From contig CAUJGU010000330.1 of the NCBI GenBank assembly GCA_963169105.1, positions 1 to 64,000 of the forward strand: 64,000 nt of DNA. The letters are read 5' to 3'. The DNA is from Ceriagrion tenellum (lineage: Eukaryota; Arthropoda; Insecta; Odonata; Coenagrionidae). The position numbers were made by a program, and so were the translations under genes. Below the pieces are notes generated by a model. The model did not search any database. It had not been told where the DNA came from and saw only the letters and a program-made list of their open reading frames with translations. Positions 1 to 10,862 of the stretch are shown one piece after another (the first letter of the stretch is position 1; every line of letters begins with the position of its first letter).

Positions 1-470
1 TCCCGAGACAATAAGGTTCTTTGTTCCAGCTTGGTACAAGAAGTTGACGAGAGCAGTTTCTAGAGTCATTTCGAAGGACTTTTTAGATGGGTCTTTTTTA
101 GTCACTATCAAGAGCTCATAATTCTCCCATCTCGTATGGCAAGAAGGCAAAGCGCAGCCAAAAAGCAAATAAAACTCTCTTCCCCAATGCCCCTCAATTC
201 TGACCATGGCTACTTTGAGTGAGGATACTATTGCACAAAAAGGGAACAGAAGTGATTTTTTGCGGGATTAAGATAGTTCTAGGTGCATAATTGGAGAAAA
301 ATGGGACAATGATAGTGACAATTCAAGTGAAGTGGAACTGGAGGATGAAATTATCCCAAGTAGGAGTGATTTTCAAGGTGATATTCAGATGCACGACTTA
401 TGGAGACACCCTGACTTTTAAACAACCATCTGAGTTCAAAGAAGGAAGATTCCCTATACACCATATAGTG
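1..470. other. Unassigned; possible transposase N-terminal scrap
   Basis: No complete gene is visible. On the plus strand a short open stretch begins with ATG at 206 and stops after about 21 codons. From about 291 to 420 another frame encodes an acidic, serine-rich peptide containing SDNSSEVELEDE and ending in a stop. Acidic N-termini of this kind are common in piggyBac transposases, and piggyBac debris lies a few kilobases away. Nothing here is diagnostic, so this is a weak guess. Confidence 0.2.
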
Positions 471-1130
471 TAGCCCCTCGCGATGTCGTGTCGCCCGTCT
501 TCCCTCTATTAATCGGGTGATCGGCGACCAGCCTTCGGGGCACATTCAGGGAAAGGGGAATTGGAGGGCAAAAGGGGAGGGCAGAGGTGTAGCGGGGATA
601 TCCCATGCACCTCGGGCGAGGGAATGGGGTTTGGGAAAGGGAAGGAGGGGAAAATTTAGGGATGACGAGACCTGAGATAGGAGCGTTCGGATAAAGTAAG
701 CCGTTCAATTGCGTAGTTCACTCAACATAAATTTAATGAGTGTTTAAATATGATAATTTTCAAATACAATCAAGTCGATAACAAAAGGAACAATTAACTT
801 CTTTTCATTGGATTTCAATGAAATATAATGCGTAATTCACTAGCCTGCAGCCTCTCAAATATCCATCCACAACAGAAAAATTTAAGTCCTTAACCTAGAC
901 CAAAAAAAAAACACGTTACACGTTTTTCACATTCATAACGCATACGAAAACCACAAGAAAAGGGAACAAAGAAAAAAAAAGAAAAAGGGGGGGGGGGAAT
1001 GGAGATATAAAACAACAAAATAAATGTTGCACTGAAGTTCACTCTGTAATAGGGGTAGTACTGTCATCTTCTCTACTTGTGCGAGGGAACTTTATAAACC
1101 TTTTTAGTGAATTCTCTTCTTGACTTGGTG
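471..1130. other. Purine-rich GC island then AT-rich spacer, no gene
   Basis: From 471 to about 710 the base composition is clearly more GC-rich and G-rich on the plus strand than the surroundings, with runs such as aaggggagggcag. It then turns AT-rich, with an A run near 902-911 and a long G run near 986-998. I see no coding pattern or RNA gene. Confidence 0.5.
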
Positions 1131-1905
1131 GGGTGGGATTTTTCTTCTGTTCTTTGGGGGGGGGGCGGGATTTCGTGGCTTTTTCTCTTACAATTAGTTG
1201 AATTTTTGGGACTCTCGATCTGTTGATGGTGGCGGTTCCGTTCCGCGGCGTAGGCTGCCCTGCACCCTCTCTGGCAGGTTCACGGGTGGGAGATGACCTC
1301 TTGGCAACAGTTGGGCGATCCTTTCCTTGGTACCAACGAGTCTACCGTACAACTCCTACTCGTATCTAGCACCCTCTTTCATCTTCTCTCAGGATCTGTC
1401 CACCCACTCCGTCTCTCATGCCGTCTCCCACACTCCACTTACTCTTAGGAGCGTTTTGCTTACGTGGAAAAGCCAAAAAAAAGAAGCCCATTTTCTTAGG
1501 TACACCACGTTATATAGTCTTAGAGGGGAGGGATCACCAGGGGGGGGGGTCAGGGGAAGAAAAAAAGAAAGAGGAATGACGCACATGGGGATGGACGGTC
1601 ATTTCACCAAGGACACGGGGGGGTGGAAATCACGTTCTTCTTCTTCTTGACCGTCTGTTTGGCACACTTAAGGAGGGAAGGGGAGAGAGATTCACATTTT
1701 TGTGGGGAAGAAAATGGGGAAACCTCAAATGGGGACCCAAATGACTCATATCACACACTCACAACCCTCTTACACTCACTTACACATACAGACGAACATA
1801 TATCTAACAAAAAAACGGCCTTCCTTTACCGTCGCACTCCCATCTCCCACGTCCAAATGTAATCGGGCAAAAGGCACCGGTTACAGTACTTACCTCAATA
1901 AATGA
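1131..1905. repeat. Low-complexity G-run and CT/GA-rich stretch
   Basis: This stretch holds G homopolymers (about 1157-1166 and 1541-1549) and alternating pyrimidine-rich and purine-rich patches. Open frames across it translate to Ser/Thr/His-rich low-complexity peptides without domains. I read it as simple-sequence DNA, not a gene. Confidence 0.5.
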
Positions 1906-2961
1906 TCATTTAAGGCTTTTCTTTAGTTAACTTTTGCAGAAATAATCGTGTGAAGTTAGATCATAAATAAGAGTGCTGCTAGAATAGTTTCCATTCCACG
2001 GTTTGAAGTTGGAGCACATTGGAACTTATCTGCAAACTTGAGCGCTGATGAATGGAACAATGTGTACTGACGAATTGTTTGATAGCCTATCGATACAATT
2101 AAGACATAGAAAAAGCCTCGGCCGAGTGTTGTGATCGAATCCTTTCCATAAACCTACGTTTTTAAAAGTGCTTGCTATTTACCACGGAGAAATTTAAAAT
2201 GCCCATCACAGTTTAGCGCCTTAACAGAATTTCAACACAAAAACAATGATCGCCGGAGCCACTGACGAAGTTCTTTTGCCGGAAAGACATCTCTTGTGAC
2301 GCTGTTAAATTTGGATTAAAGGCCATTAACAATGCATCTGAGCCGTATTAAGCTTAACCTTAAATATCCACGACATTCCATGTGATTTGAAGAAAGTACA
2401 TAATATTCCCGTCCTCAAGGGTGGGAATAAATCACTTGTTGAGAACTAGCGATCTATCAACAAACATCTGTATCCTGTTAATTTCTGGAAAAAATTGTTG
2501 CTAATTATTTTCGTGGGACGATAATAATTGGCTGTTCAAAACCCAACATGCTTTACTCAAGAGGTAATCCTACGAAACTCAGCAATTTGGGATCTGTCAG
2601 AAAATATACAATTGGTTATATAGGGTTCAAGAAGTAGATGCGGTTGTGCTAGTCCAAGACCTTTAGCAACGTGCCATACGATAAAATAAAAGAAAAGATT
2701 GGGAAACTAAAAAAGGATCATATTAGGGAGAGAGACCTCATTCCTCAGGTTTTTTTCAACTGAGGGAAACTTAAAAGGTATTAACAAACAAAATTTTTTT
2801 GTTAATACTTTTTAATCTTAGTAAGTTCATCTTGGAAACAAACTCTCTGCCGAATTCTATGTCGACGACTGAATTTTCTACGGGAAAGATGATAGCGATA
2901 GTGAAGTTAATTGAATAACAACCAAAAGATAAATAAATGGGTAGTGAAGAAGGAAATAGAA
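1906..2961. other. No gene recognised; contains one A/T hairpin
   Basis: Both strands are closed by frequent stops and I recognise no domain. The only structured item is the inverted repeat listed at 2773-2812. Confidence 0.5.
2773..2812. repeat. Short inverted repeat
   Basis: The left arm AAAAGGTATTAACAAA (2773-2788) is matched by TTTGTTAATACTTTT (2798-2812) on the other side of a 9-base loop. There is one unpaired G. It is AT-rich, so chance is possible, but the 15-base match is long. Confidence 0.6.
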
Positions 2962-4689
2962 TTAATTAGGTATTGCAAAAAGCAAATTATTCAGCTTCTC
3001 AAACGGTAGGGTACGTGCAATAAGGGAAGAATAATAGCAAAGAGATATGGATAATATGTGTTTCATGGGGATATAACCAAGATGACTTTCCAAGCAGCCT
3101 AATATTCCAAGGAAAATATCCCTTTGGAAGCGACTGAAAGGTGAGGTGTGTAAGATAACACGCAAGTTGCAACTTGATACTCGGTTCTCGAAGAAAAATG
3201 CGCCAGCTCCAAGACCGAAGCTTGCAGCTGCAGTGGTGTCGGGTTCCGATGTGGAAGGAGAGAGGAAGACTTGGAAGGGGAGGGAAGGACTCTCAAGTTC
3301 CACAGTCCGACGTAGTTCCCGATACATGCTTAGGAGGTCACGCTCACGGACTGCCTCCGTCGTCCCATCTTGCGAGGGAGATTCACACTAACTCGCCGTC
3401 GTATTTAGCCTTAAAGATAACCCGATACATTGTAAACGTCATTTGTAAACACCAAATAAGGGACAATAATAATAATAAGTGATCAGTTCTAGTGTACTTA
3501 GACACTCATTTAGTAACATAGGCCTTTGCACTCGTGCTAAATTGTAAAACATCATCATTAATAACTAACCTCGCACATAATTCCCGATATGTTTTACACC
3601 ACTTATGGTTAAGTACTTTGCAGTGCTTTTTTAGTAACATCAATAATACTGAACAGTAGTTATATCTATTAGTAGTGTACTGCATGGTAGCATATTCTTC
3701 TACGCATCACTCTCTTAGTTTATCATCTGACTGCGCACTGTTATCCTGACCGCTATGGGCTTTCACCAGGCATCCTGGGGGAATGTGCGCAGCTCGGATT
3801 GAAACTGGGATGAGTGCTGCATGCCAGGTGTGGAATCACCGCATGCCACACGACATAGTGGAGGCTTGAAAGGTATTCCGTAGATGGAGACACTTTGAGG
3901 GTTAACGGCGTAATATTACGTCTCTTTGTATTGTCACTAAAATGGTGGGAGACGTGTTAAGTCCTCTGATTCTCACGGCGATGGTATAACTTGTTGTTGT
4001 CAATATATGACTATGTATATATATATCCATTCGTGCCCGGTGTCTTATAAAGTATCTTATTTCGTTTTTTTTCTATCAATATTCACTCTGTGTACATATT
4101 TTTGGAAAATAAAGCTTTTCCAACATTATATAGCGGTGTCTTTGAGGTATTGTACTTTCCACGGAGGACTAGTTTGGTTTGAGTGAAGATTTTTGTCCAT
4201 TATATACTTCGTCTGAATATGTTTCTGCGGAGGGTTTGCTTTGAGACGTACTTTGTGTTCTCTGTTATCTGATATCTCGAATGGCGGCTGTTATCAGATT
4301 TCTTGAATGACTACACGTTGAAATAAATGGTAGGAATAGAAACAATGTTCTGAGTAGCCGCGCTGGCGAGAGACATGGCGCCGAAAGTCAAAGAGGGTTG
4401 GTTCGATTGCCGAATATGTTCTCTCGGAGTCTTTCGAAGTCTTTACTTTCATAATGGGAATCAAATGGATAAAATTTATAAACAGGTAAGAATGTTTCAA
4501 AGGGTAAGCAGTGTGCTTCGGCGATTTAGTGAGTGGAGAAGGCAAAGTCAAGACGTCCCTACCCGTGCCCGTTGCTCGTGCCCGTGCGTCGTGCTAATAG
4601 TTTTTGCAGCAATTCTGTTCACTGACTTTTATTATAACGAGTACCCTAATATCAATAAGTGTGAAAAGTTCATACATAATTATAATAGC
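2962..4689. other. Unassigned region with short unrecognised ORFs
   Basis: Overlapping open frames of 80-120 codons lie on both strands between 2962 and 3482. Their peptides are basic and Ser/Arg-rich and match nothing I know. From 3483 to 4290 there is nothing recognisable apart from a small TA run near 4015-4027. An ORF opens with ATG at 4375, but its first 107 residues do not resemble piggyBac. Only the downstream part listed at 4690 does. Confidence 0.4.
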
Positions 4690-4980
4690 TTTCTCCATAC
4701 AAGTAAATCTCCAAGAGACTTTGTGGAGCCTTTTTGTATAGACTTAGTTGAAAGAGAAACTTACAAGTTAACCAAGGCAGAATTTGCTCGTATGAGTAAT
4801 CGCCATTTCTGCGAAAGAATTCCCGTTCCTGAGGAAATGAAAAAAGCCCATAGGAAGTTAGTTTTGTGTTCCATGAAAGGCAAGGAGAACATTGGAAATA
4901 CAATTATAAAAGATACTTCTTTTTACTGCAAATTATGTAATTCCGGTCATTTTATGGTGAATGTTTCCGAATATACCATT
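4690..4980 (+). mobile_element. piggyBac transposase C-terminal remnant (copy 1)
   Basis: Within an ORF running 4375-5130, residues 108-200 look like the tail of a piggyBac-family transposase: a linker containing RDFVEPFCIDLVE, then RHFCERIPVPEE, then a cysteine-rich stretch with LCSMKG and FYCKLCNSG. Intact piggyBac proteins end in a cross-brace zinc-binding domain. Here several expected cysteines and the final histidine are missing (VNVSEYT where a Cys and His are expected), and the catalytic domain is absent. A second, more damaged copy of the same segment lies at 8510-8790 on the same strand, so both probably derive from one family. No terminal inverted repeats could be assigned. This is dead sequence. 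Confidence 0.7.
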
Positions 4981-5825
4981 CAAATAAATATTAAATATAA
5001 AAGAGGAAAAAACGGAAACCTTAAAATTATTATACTTGTAATAGTTAATCACTATCTTGATGGTTTTGGAAAAATAATAATGTTTTATCATTGTGAAAAA
5101 TACGCACAACTTATTTTATTTTTTATATAAAGGGGTAACATTTTTTTCTGCAAAAGTAAAATAGAGATTTAAATTTTGTATCATACTACATACACTTAAA
5201 TAAGGAGGACTATGCTTTGCTATAATAAAAATAACAACCCAATAACACATGTGCAATATAACTGACAGATTTTCGAAATTATGGGAAAGTGGCCCACCAG
5301 GAGTGAAAGCACCCATTTAAATCAGGCCACACTCGAAGTGTTAACCTTCAGACTATCAACCTCATTGATAATTTTTCTCCATCAATTTTATCCACATTCC
5401 AGGAAAAAATTTTTCCCTGGTTATACCGTCCCGAATCTATTTTTTTACCGATTTTAACGCTGTTGTTTTAATAAGTTGCTCTCTATGAACCATTAGTCAC
5501 TGGAAAAAAATATTTTAAAAATCTTTGCGTTGTAGTGTCTGTTGCAGAGGTCGAATGTTCAAACACACGGTGAGATAAAGTCTATATAAATCTAAACGAA
5601 AAAGATTGTAAGGAAAAAAAGACTAAAAGAAAATTCGTACTTCATTCAAACTTATTTATGTAAACATAAAATAAACAGGAGACTGCATGGCTTACAATGT
5701 TAAAGAATACATTTGCATTTAAGTAACTTTTCTTTGAAAATTAAAAAGGTTTTTCTGGCAGTGAAATTTAGATTAAACCGTGTTTTAAAATTATTCTCTG
5801 TGAATCAGTTAAATATATATTTTTT
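4981..5825. other. AT-rich spacer, no gene
   Basis: The tail of the ORF from 4375 continues to 5130 but encodes only Lys/Ile-rich sequence. Beyond that I see no coding pattern, repeat or RNA gene. Confidence 0.5.
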
Positions 5826-6777
5826 CTAATTAGATTTATACCACAAATGATATTCGTTGAAGTTCACATCAGGATGAACGCCAACCTTACAATTTTCACA
5901 GATAAACTTGAAGCTTTTACTACAGGAATCGCACCGTGGATGGGTTTTTATTTTACATAACCAGTGATCATACTTATCAAGTCTTCCATTGTCTAAGATT
6001 ACCTGCCTCGTTGATTTTGATGAGACTGATTTTGGCTGTGAATCGGTTGACTGTAATTCAATAAAAATCTCTCTTAAAATATCAATTTCATTGGTTTTTG
6101 GGTCATTTATTTGGAAAATATGCCGTGAGTTCGCATTACTGCTGTTTAGACCAAATCTGCAAAATGGCCAGTACCAATAGTTGGACCTAATTCTCACACG
6201 GTACACAGCACATTGTTGATCAAACAAATCCACACCTGCCATGCCATGGTTGTACATTTTTACTACAAGTTGTGGGATTAAATTCTCATTTTTTGCACTT
6301 GAATTCCAACAGGTGCACGATCTCAGGCTGAAAACAGATTCTGACGTCATGATAGCTACAATGGTAACCTGCACATTGTCATGTCAGCGAGTTAGAGAAA
6401 TTGCACTGCTCTTATCAGGAGCTCCGTCAACACACTATTTTCTAATGGTTCCTATACAGTTATCATTATTTTATTCCAACTACCCTAACAGGTGATTTAC
6501 TTAAAAAAATATCAACAAGCTAATTTGAACCAGGAGAGAGAAAATTAAAACTCATAGAATCTGTCACTGAGGCACCAAAAGAGACGACTTTACATCTCTT
6601 TATATTTCCCGCTTCAACTCTAAATTTAGGAAAGTAAGCTCTCAAAATGGCCACACACCATATTTTACAAGCAAAATGGATGGGCTTCCCTCTAACTAAC
6701 TTTTTTATTGAATGTCGCCCATAGCATGGTTTCATACCTTCATCATTTAAAAAATCTCTGCCGTAACACACTATCAT
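5826..6777 (-). mobile_element. piggyBac-like transposase pseudogene
   Basis: Two minus-strand frames together cover the second half of a piggyBac-type transposase. The upstream piece (6777-6520) carries NDEGMKPCYGRHS followed by RGKPIHFACKIW, which matches the family block around the second catalytic aspartate. The downstream piece (6374-5826) carries YNHGMAGVDLFDQQ, then YR-RIRSNYWYWP, then a C-terminal zinc-binding tail with CDSCSK and CENCKVGVHPDV. The two pieces lie in different frames with a break near 6375-6520, and the N-terminus and first catalytic aspartate region are not found. The family differs from the copies at 4690 and 8510, since the tail sequence is unrelated in detail. Confidence 0.8.
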
Positions 6778-7556
6778 CTCGGTTTATTTATTGTTCATTT
6801 GGTCAAACACAGGTCCAATTTTGTAGATCTCATCATATGTCCATAATTGTGTATTGTTATGAAAATGATGTAATTTGTAAATCAAATAAAATTTATTCTG
6901 ACTCATGGATCCAGCAACTAGTGGGTTGAATGTTTTTCTCTCCAATACATACGTCTAATAGACACATTTCAGTAGTCAGAACGCAATCATATACCAACAT
7001 GATTGTATAAATCATTGGATTCTTTGCACAGAGGGTCCTCTCCCTAGGGTTGTGAATTACATTTTAGCCCAGGCTCTCAAAGGCAGTGAAAAACATTTAA
7101 GCCTTAAGACTATATCGTTTCCCCTTACATCAAGCTACAAAGAGGTCAAAACACAATGTAACCAAGGATTGCCTATTTTGTAACATTTAGAAGACGGCTA
7201 CTGATATACCATCACTTTCATAAGTCGGTCCATACGGTGAGCGCGACAATCTCCGTGTTCTGCTGAAATGGAGTTTCGCGTACTGTATACGCATTCCATG
7301 ACTTTTGGGGGCCAATTTTACTGCCACGACTAGCACAACGTGACTTCGACAACGATTTTGTAAACGCTAAGAGACCTTCTCCCTTCGACAACGAAAAGTC
7401 GGCGTTCATTTTAGCGATGAAAACGAATGAGAATGAGTAAAGATTTCATAAGGCCAGAAATAAAAGTGTAATACTTAATTTGGGATAGTTATTTTCAGGA
7501 TATTACCTACAGAAACAGAAATATTAAATAAAATGCTCATACATAAGATAATCTCT
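6778..7556. other. No gene recognised
   Basis: Only short frames are open. A 63-codon minus-strand frame (7409-7218) encodes a Ser/Lys-rich peptide I do not recognise. Part of this stretch may be further decayed transposon. Confidence 0.4.
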
Positions 7557-8480
7557 TTAATATTTTAATGTATCAACATTATTTTCAATTACAGATCGTA
7601 ATCGTGACTCAATTGACCCAATCAAAAGCTCTTTTACACGGGGACGTCGGCTTAAAGAATTCCAAACACTCCGTACGTGGGATTTTATAGCTTCCTTGAT
7701 TGTTTCTCCGTTGTAATGCCACTCATTCACTATGATACTCCACACACTCTCAATAGGGGATAGATCCGGGGAGTTATCTGGCCAGGGTAAAACGCGAAGT
7801 CGAGAATTATCCTCAAAAAACTTCTTTGTGATGTTTGCTTTGTGAATCGGACAGTTGTCCTTCACAAAATCCCCCTCCTCACTCTCGGGAACGATATCAT
7901 CTAGCTAAGGCAGCAAATGAGCCCTAAATATTTGAACATAGTCCAGAGAATTAATTTTTGATGGGGTTTTTTACCAACGGTCCTGATCCGGCTGCAGAAA
8001 TTGCCCCCCAGAAACAGCTGAAATACCTCTGATGCGACCAGGATTTGGTGTTCCAAATTAAATGATCTGGGCTGCATCTATAAAAGAAATGATCAAAGTG
8101 TAAGTTATTCATAAAATTTGGCACTCAACAAATAACTTCACACCCAAAGTCACAATAACTTATACCTTTTATTGGTTGGATGCCAAAGTTCAACTTTCCT
8201 ATCTTGGTTGCTTCGGAATGTTTTTGCGTCCGAAAATATAACTAGGTCCCAAGAGGATTGGTCCATTTCAATATACCTGCTGGAAAAATTTAGTCTGACT
8301 TCTCGCTAAATTTCGGTCATGGAGGGTTTCTTGACGGCCCTGTGGTGCTTAATTCCGCCCTCTATGACGCGGTTCCTTACAGTGGCGTAACTGCAGTTTA
8401 GATCACTGCTTCTCCTCAACTCTGAAACACCACCGACGGACAATGGATCATGGCGAATAGCCTCCCTTATATACTCATCT
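7557..8480 (-). mobile_element. Tc1/mariner transposase pseudogene
   Basis: The minus strand from 7865 to 7557 encodes 102 residues with the C-terminal half of a Tc1-like DDE transposase: KDNCPIHKA (the block with the second catalytic aspartate) and PWPDNSPDLSPIESVW (the third acidic residue, in the DLSPIE box). It then runs to a stop. Further upstream on the same strand, to about 8480, other frames hold degraded N-terminal sequence, including an SYATVRNR-like helix-turn-helix stretch, interrupted by stops. The protein would normally be about 340 residues. This one is broken by frameshifts and cannot be active. Terminal repeats were not identified. Confidence 0.85.
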
Positions 8481-8509
8481 TCTTGCCTGTTAGTGCATCT
8501 CTAAGAGAC

Positions 8510-8790
8510 TCCAAGAGACTTTGGGGAGCCTTTACGTATAGACTTAGCGAAAAGTAATCGCCATTTCTGCAAAAGAATACTCGTTCCTGAGAGAATGATA
8601 AAAACCCCTAAGAAAGTTTGTTGTGTCTATGAAGGGCAAAGAGAAAATTGGAAAGATAGTTCTAAGAGATACTTCCTTTTACTGCAAAAAAAGTAATTCC
8701 GGTCTTTTTTATGGTGAATGCTTCTGAATATTCCACTCAAAGAAATACTAAGTATAAAACAGTAAAAAAAGGAGACCCTAAAATAAATTA
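8510..8790 (+). mobile_element. piggyBac transposase C-terminal remnant (copy 2)
   Basis: The bases from about 8510 repeat those of 4696-4990 with many changes and small deletions: the blocks for RDFGEP, SNRHFC, VPE and the FYCK-SNSG stretch can be followed across frames. It sits beside the Tc1 remnant. Together with 4690-4980 it shows that one piggyBac family contributed twice to this cluster. Confidence 0.65.
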
Positions 8791-8844
8791 TATTATAGTT
8801 TTCGCACTTTTAATTCCAATTTATATTTTTAGTGGATTTCCGGT

Positions 8845-9655
8845 CCGGCGTCACCACGTTAAATCCTCCGGGGCGAGCTACAATTGGCTTGCGATGACGA
8901 CAGTCGTGTCGCGTGATCAGGGGCTCAGATCATAGCTGACTTCGTAGGTGGGAGTGAGTAACGGAAGACGTGCAACTGAAAGGGGGAAAGTGAGAGTAAT
9001 AAAGAATAGCCATCTCAGGTCTATGCGAGGTGGGGAAGACAGAGGCGAAAGCGAAATTTGTTCAACGATCTTTCAGTATATCTGCATCGCACTAAACGCG
9101 TTGTGGTAAATACTAAGGAGCAGGTTAAAAGGGCAGTCAATGGGCGTCATTATCACCGTGTTTTCTCTCTTAAATTTCCTTACAGAAAGTTGAAATTAAT
9201 TTTTTGCGTATTTATTCAATTGCTTAAGATTAGTAAAGTTTTTAAAATCCTATGTTATAGAAGTGTTTTGTAATTATCCCTATTTTAAATAGATTTTTAA
9301 AAAATTAGCAAACCTTTATGTTCTCCCGATATAAATATGCCATTCTTTATAAAGGAATCATCATGATGTTGCACTAAATACATGGATCACCAAAGGAGAA
9401 TAAATAACTATTTAAGGATTTTTTATTGGGAATGATCGAACATTTAACAATAGTATTCAAAAGCAATATCAATATTGAGAATGCCATGAATATACACAGT
9501 GACACTTTATAAAATCCCTTATGCAAATACGCTGTAACGAGGAATATTACCGAGAAAACATCGAGCAAATTTTTCGGCTCTCAAAAATGGATCACTCGAC
9601 AAAGCGATGATCGCTTAAAACAGACCGTGGTAGAAAATGCTTTACTTATCTTAAG
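8845..9655 (+). mobile_element. Long-inverted-repeat element, left half (R-S)
   Basis: Segment R (about 8848-9240) and segment S (about 9245-9655) both recur at 19860-20680. There S is in the same orientation, but R lies on the other side and is inverted. This is expected if the full element was R-S-R inverted, that is, a core with terminal inverted repeats near 390 bp, and each locus has lost one arm. Both junctions share the string tatcttaag. I see no transposase, so it is probably a non-autonomous or foldback-type DNA element. Confidence 0.6.
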
Positions 9656-9781
9656 ATATGTAAAGCACGTTTGTCTCACACATTTCAACTGCGCTTCAAA
9701 AAAAGTCATATCTAAACTATCCAAAAAAAGTCATATCAGGCTAGTTTGAAAATTGATCAACGTTATTGATAAAAACTTTTG

Positions 9782-9819
9782 CCAGCAGGATCGCACACGC
9801 ATGTGTGCGATCCTGCTGG
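9782..9819. repeat. Perfect 17-bp-arm palindrome
   Basis: CCAGCAGGATCGCACAC (9782-9798) is followed by the four bases gcat and then its exact reverse complement (9803-9819). It is GC-rich in an AT-rich setting. It could form a cruciform or hairpin, or be the relic of a small foldback insertion. Confidence 0.9.
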
Positions 9820-10289
9820 AAAAAGAAAATTGATTTAAGTAAGGATAAGCGTAATAAATTTTTTTTAATCCACAGAGATTATTCATTTATTTATTTATTT
9901 AACCTATTTTTGGAATACAGTCAGAGGTGCGTTTTTTCTACCGCCGGAGAGTAAAACCGTTAAATAACTTTAATTGAAAATCTGGATTACAGGATCTTTG
10001 CCGTACATTTACTCTGTGCAATAAATTACATTTTGTAGTTTATAGGTGTTTTGTGTTCCGATATTAATTTCTTCTATTATCAGAATACAATCCTAAGAGT
10101 CGGCTGCCAATGGACAGAGAGTAAAACAGTAATATTTTTTTACCTGAATATGGAATACTAGCTCGGCAATTGAGGGTTATGGCCGAGGTGATATAAAACA
10201 ATAATATAGAAAAATCGAGGATATGTGAGAGAACCATATTCTAATGCGTATTTTTATGGTTTGATAAAATATTGTTTGAAATAGTATTT
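9820..10289. other. AT-rich spacer, no gene
   Basis: Nothing coding or repetitive was recognised up to the start of the large duplication near 10290. Confidence 0.5.
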
Positions 10290-10569
10290 GTTTTGAAGGG
10301 CTTTAGTAAAATCTCAATTATTTATAGAATAATATCAGAAATTATTATGCCATAGGGTTCAACGTTACTACATCCACGTCAACAGCTGATGATGTAATAA
10401 TTGTCATTATTCGGTATATAGAAAAATTCTATTATTTTTAAAAAGTAGGAATATTGTAACCATTCATCATACTTTATATCATATTGATCTCCTGGTTTAA
10501 TTTTTTGATTATTTTTAAAGGAAATTAACAAAAAAGTCTCACTTTTACTTCCTGGGCCGTTCATATCCA

Positions 10570-10862
10570 TATTATTATTTAGCCGCCTCTATATTCCCCC
10601 TCTCCCTCTCTTTCGGTCCATTGCATCCTCTTCATCTGCACCTCCAACCATCTATAAATCTATCTTCACTCGGTTTCGCCATCGTTGTCGTGGTATTCCT
10701 TCTGGTTTCCCTCTTCAAACCTTCCTTCATTTCACACCCGTCCTCTTTTCTTAACAAGTGTCCTACCCATCTGATTCATCTGCATCCCATCTCGCTTATC
10801 TCTATCTACATACTATCCTGCGAGCCACCGCTTGGGTGTAGGGCAGGAGGTTGTTAAGACAC
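10570..10862 (-). mobile_element. LINE 3' tail (present in both duplication copies)
   Basis: Read on the minus strand, this segment starts with CGGCTGGTGTCTTAAC and later runs into a repeated gtagata-type tail. The same order appears on the plus strand at 56350-56425 after a LINE C-terminus (ggctggtgtcctaac, then tgtagatgtagatg). I infer a 5'-truncated insertion of that LINE family. The matching copy is at 58980-59280, so the insertion predates the duplication. Confidence 0.6.
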
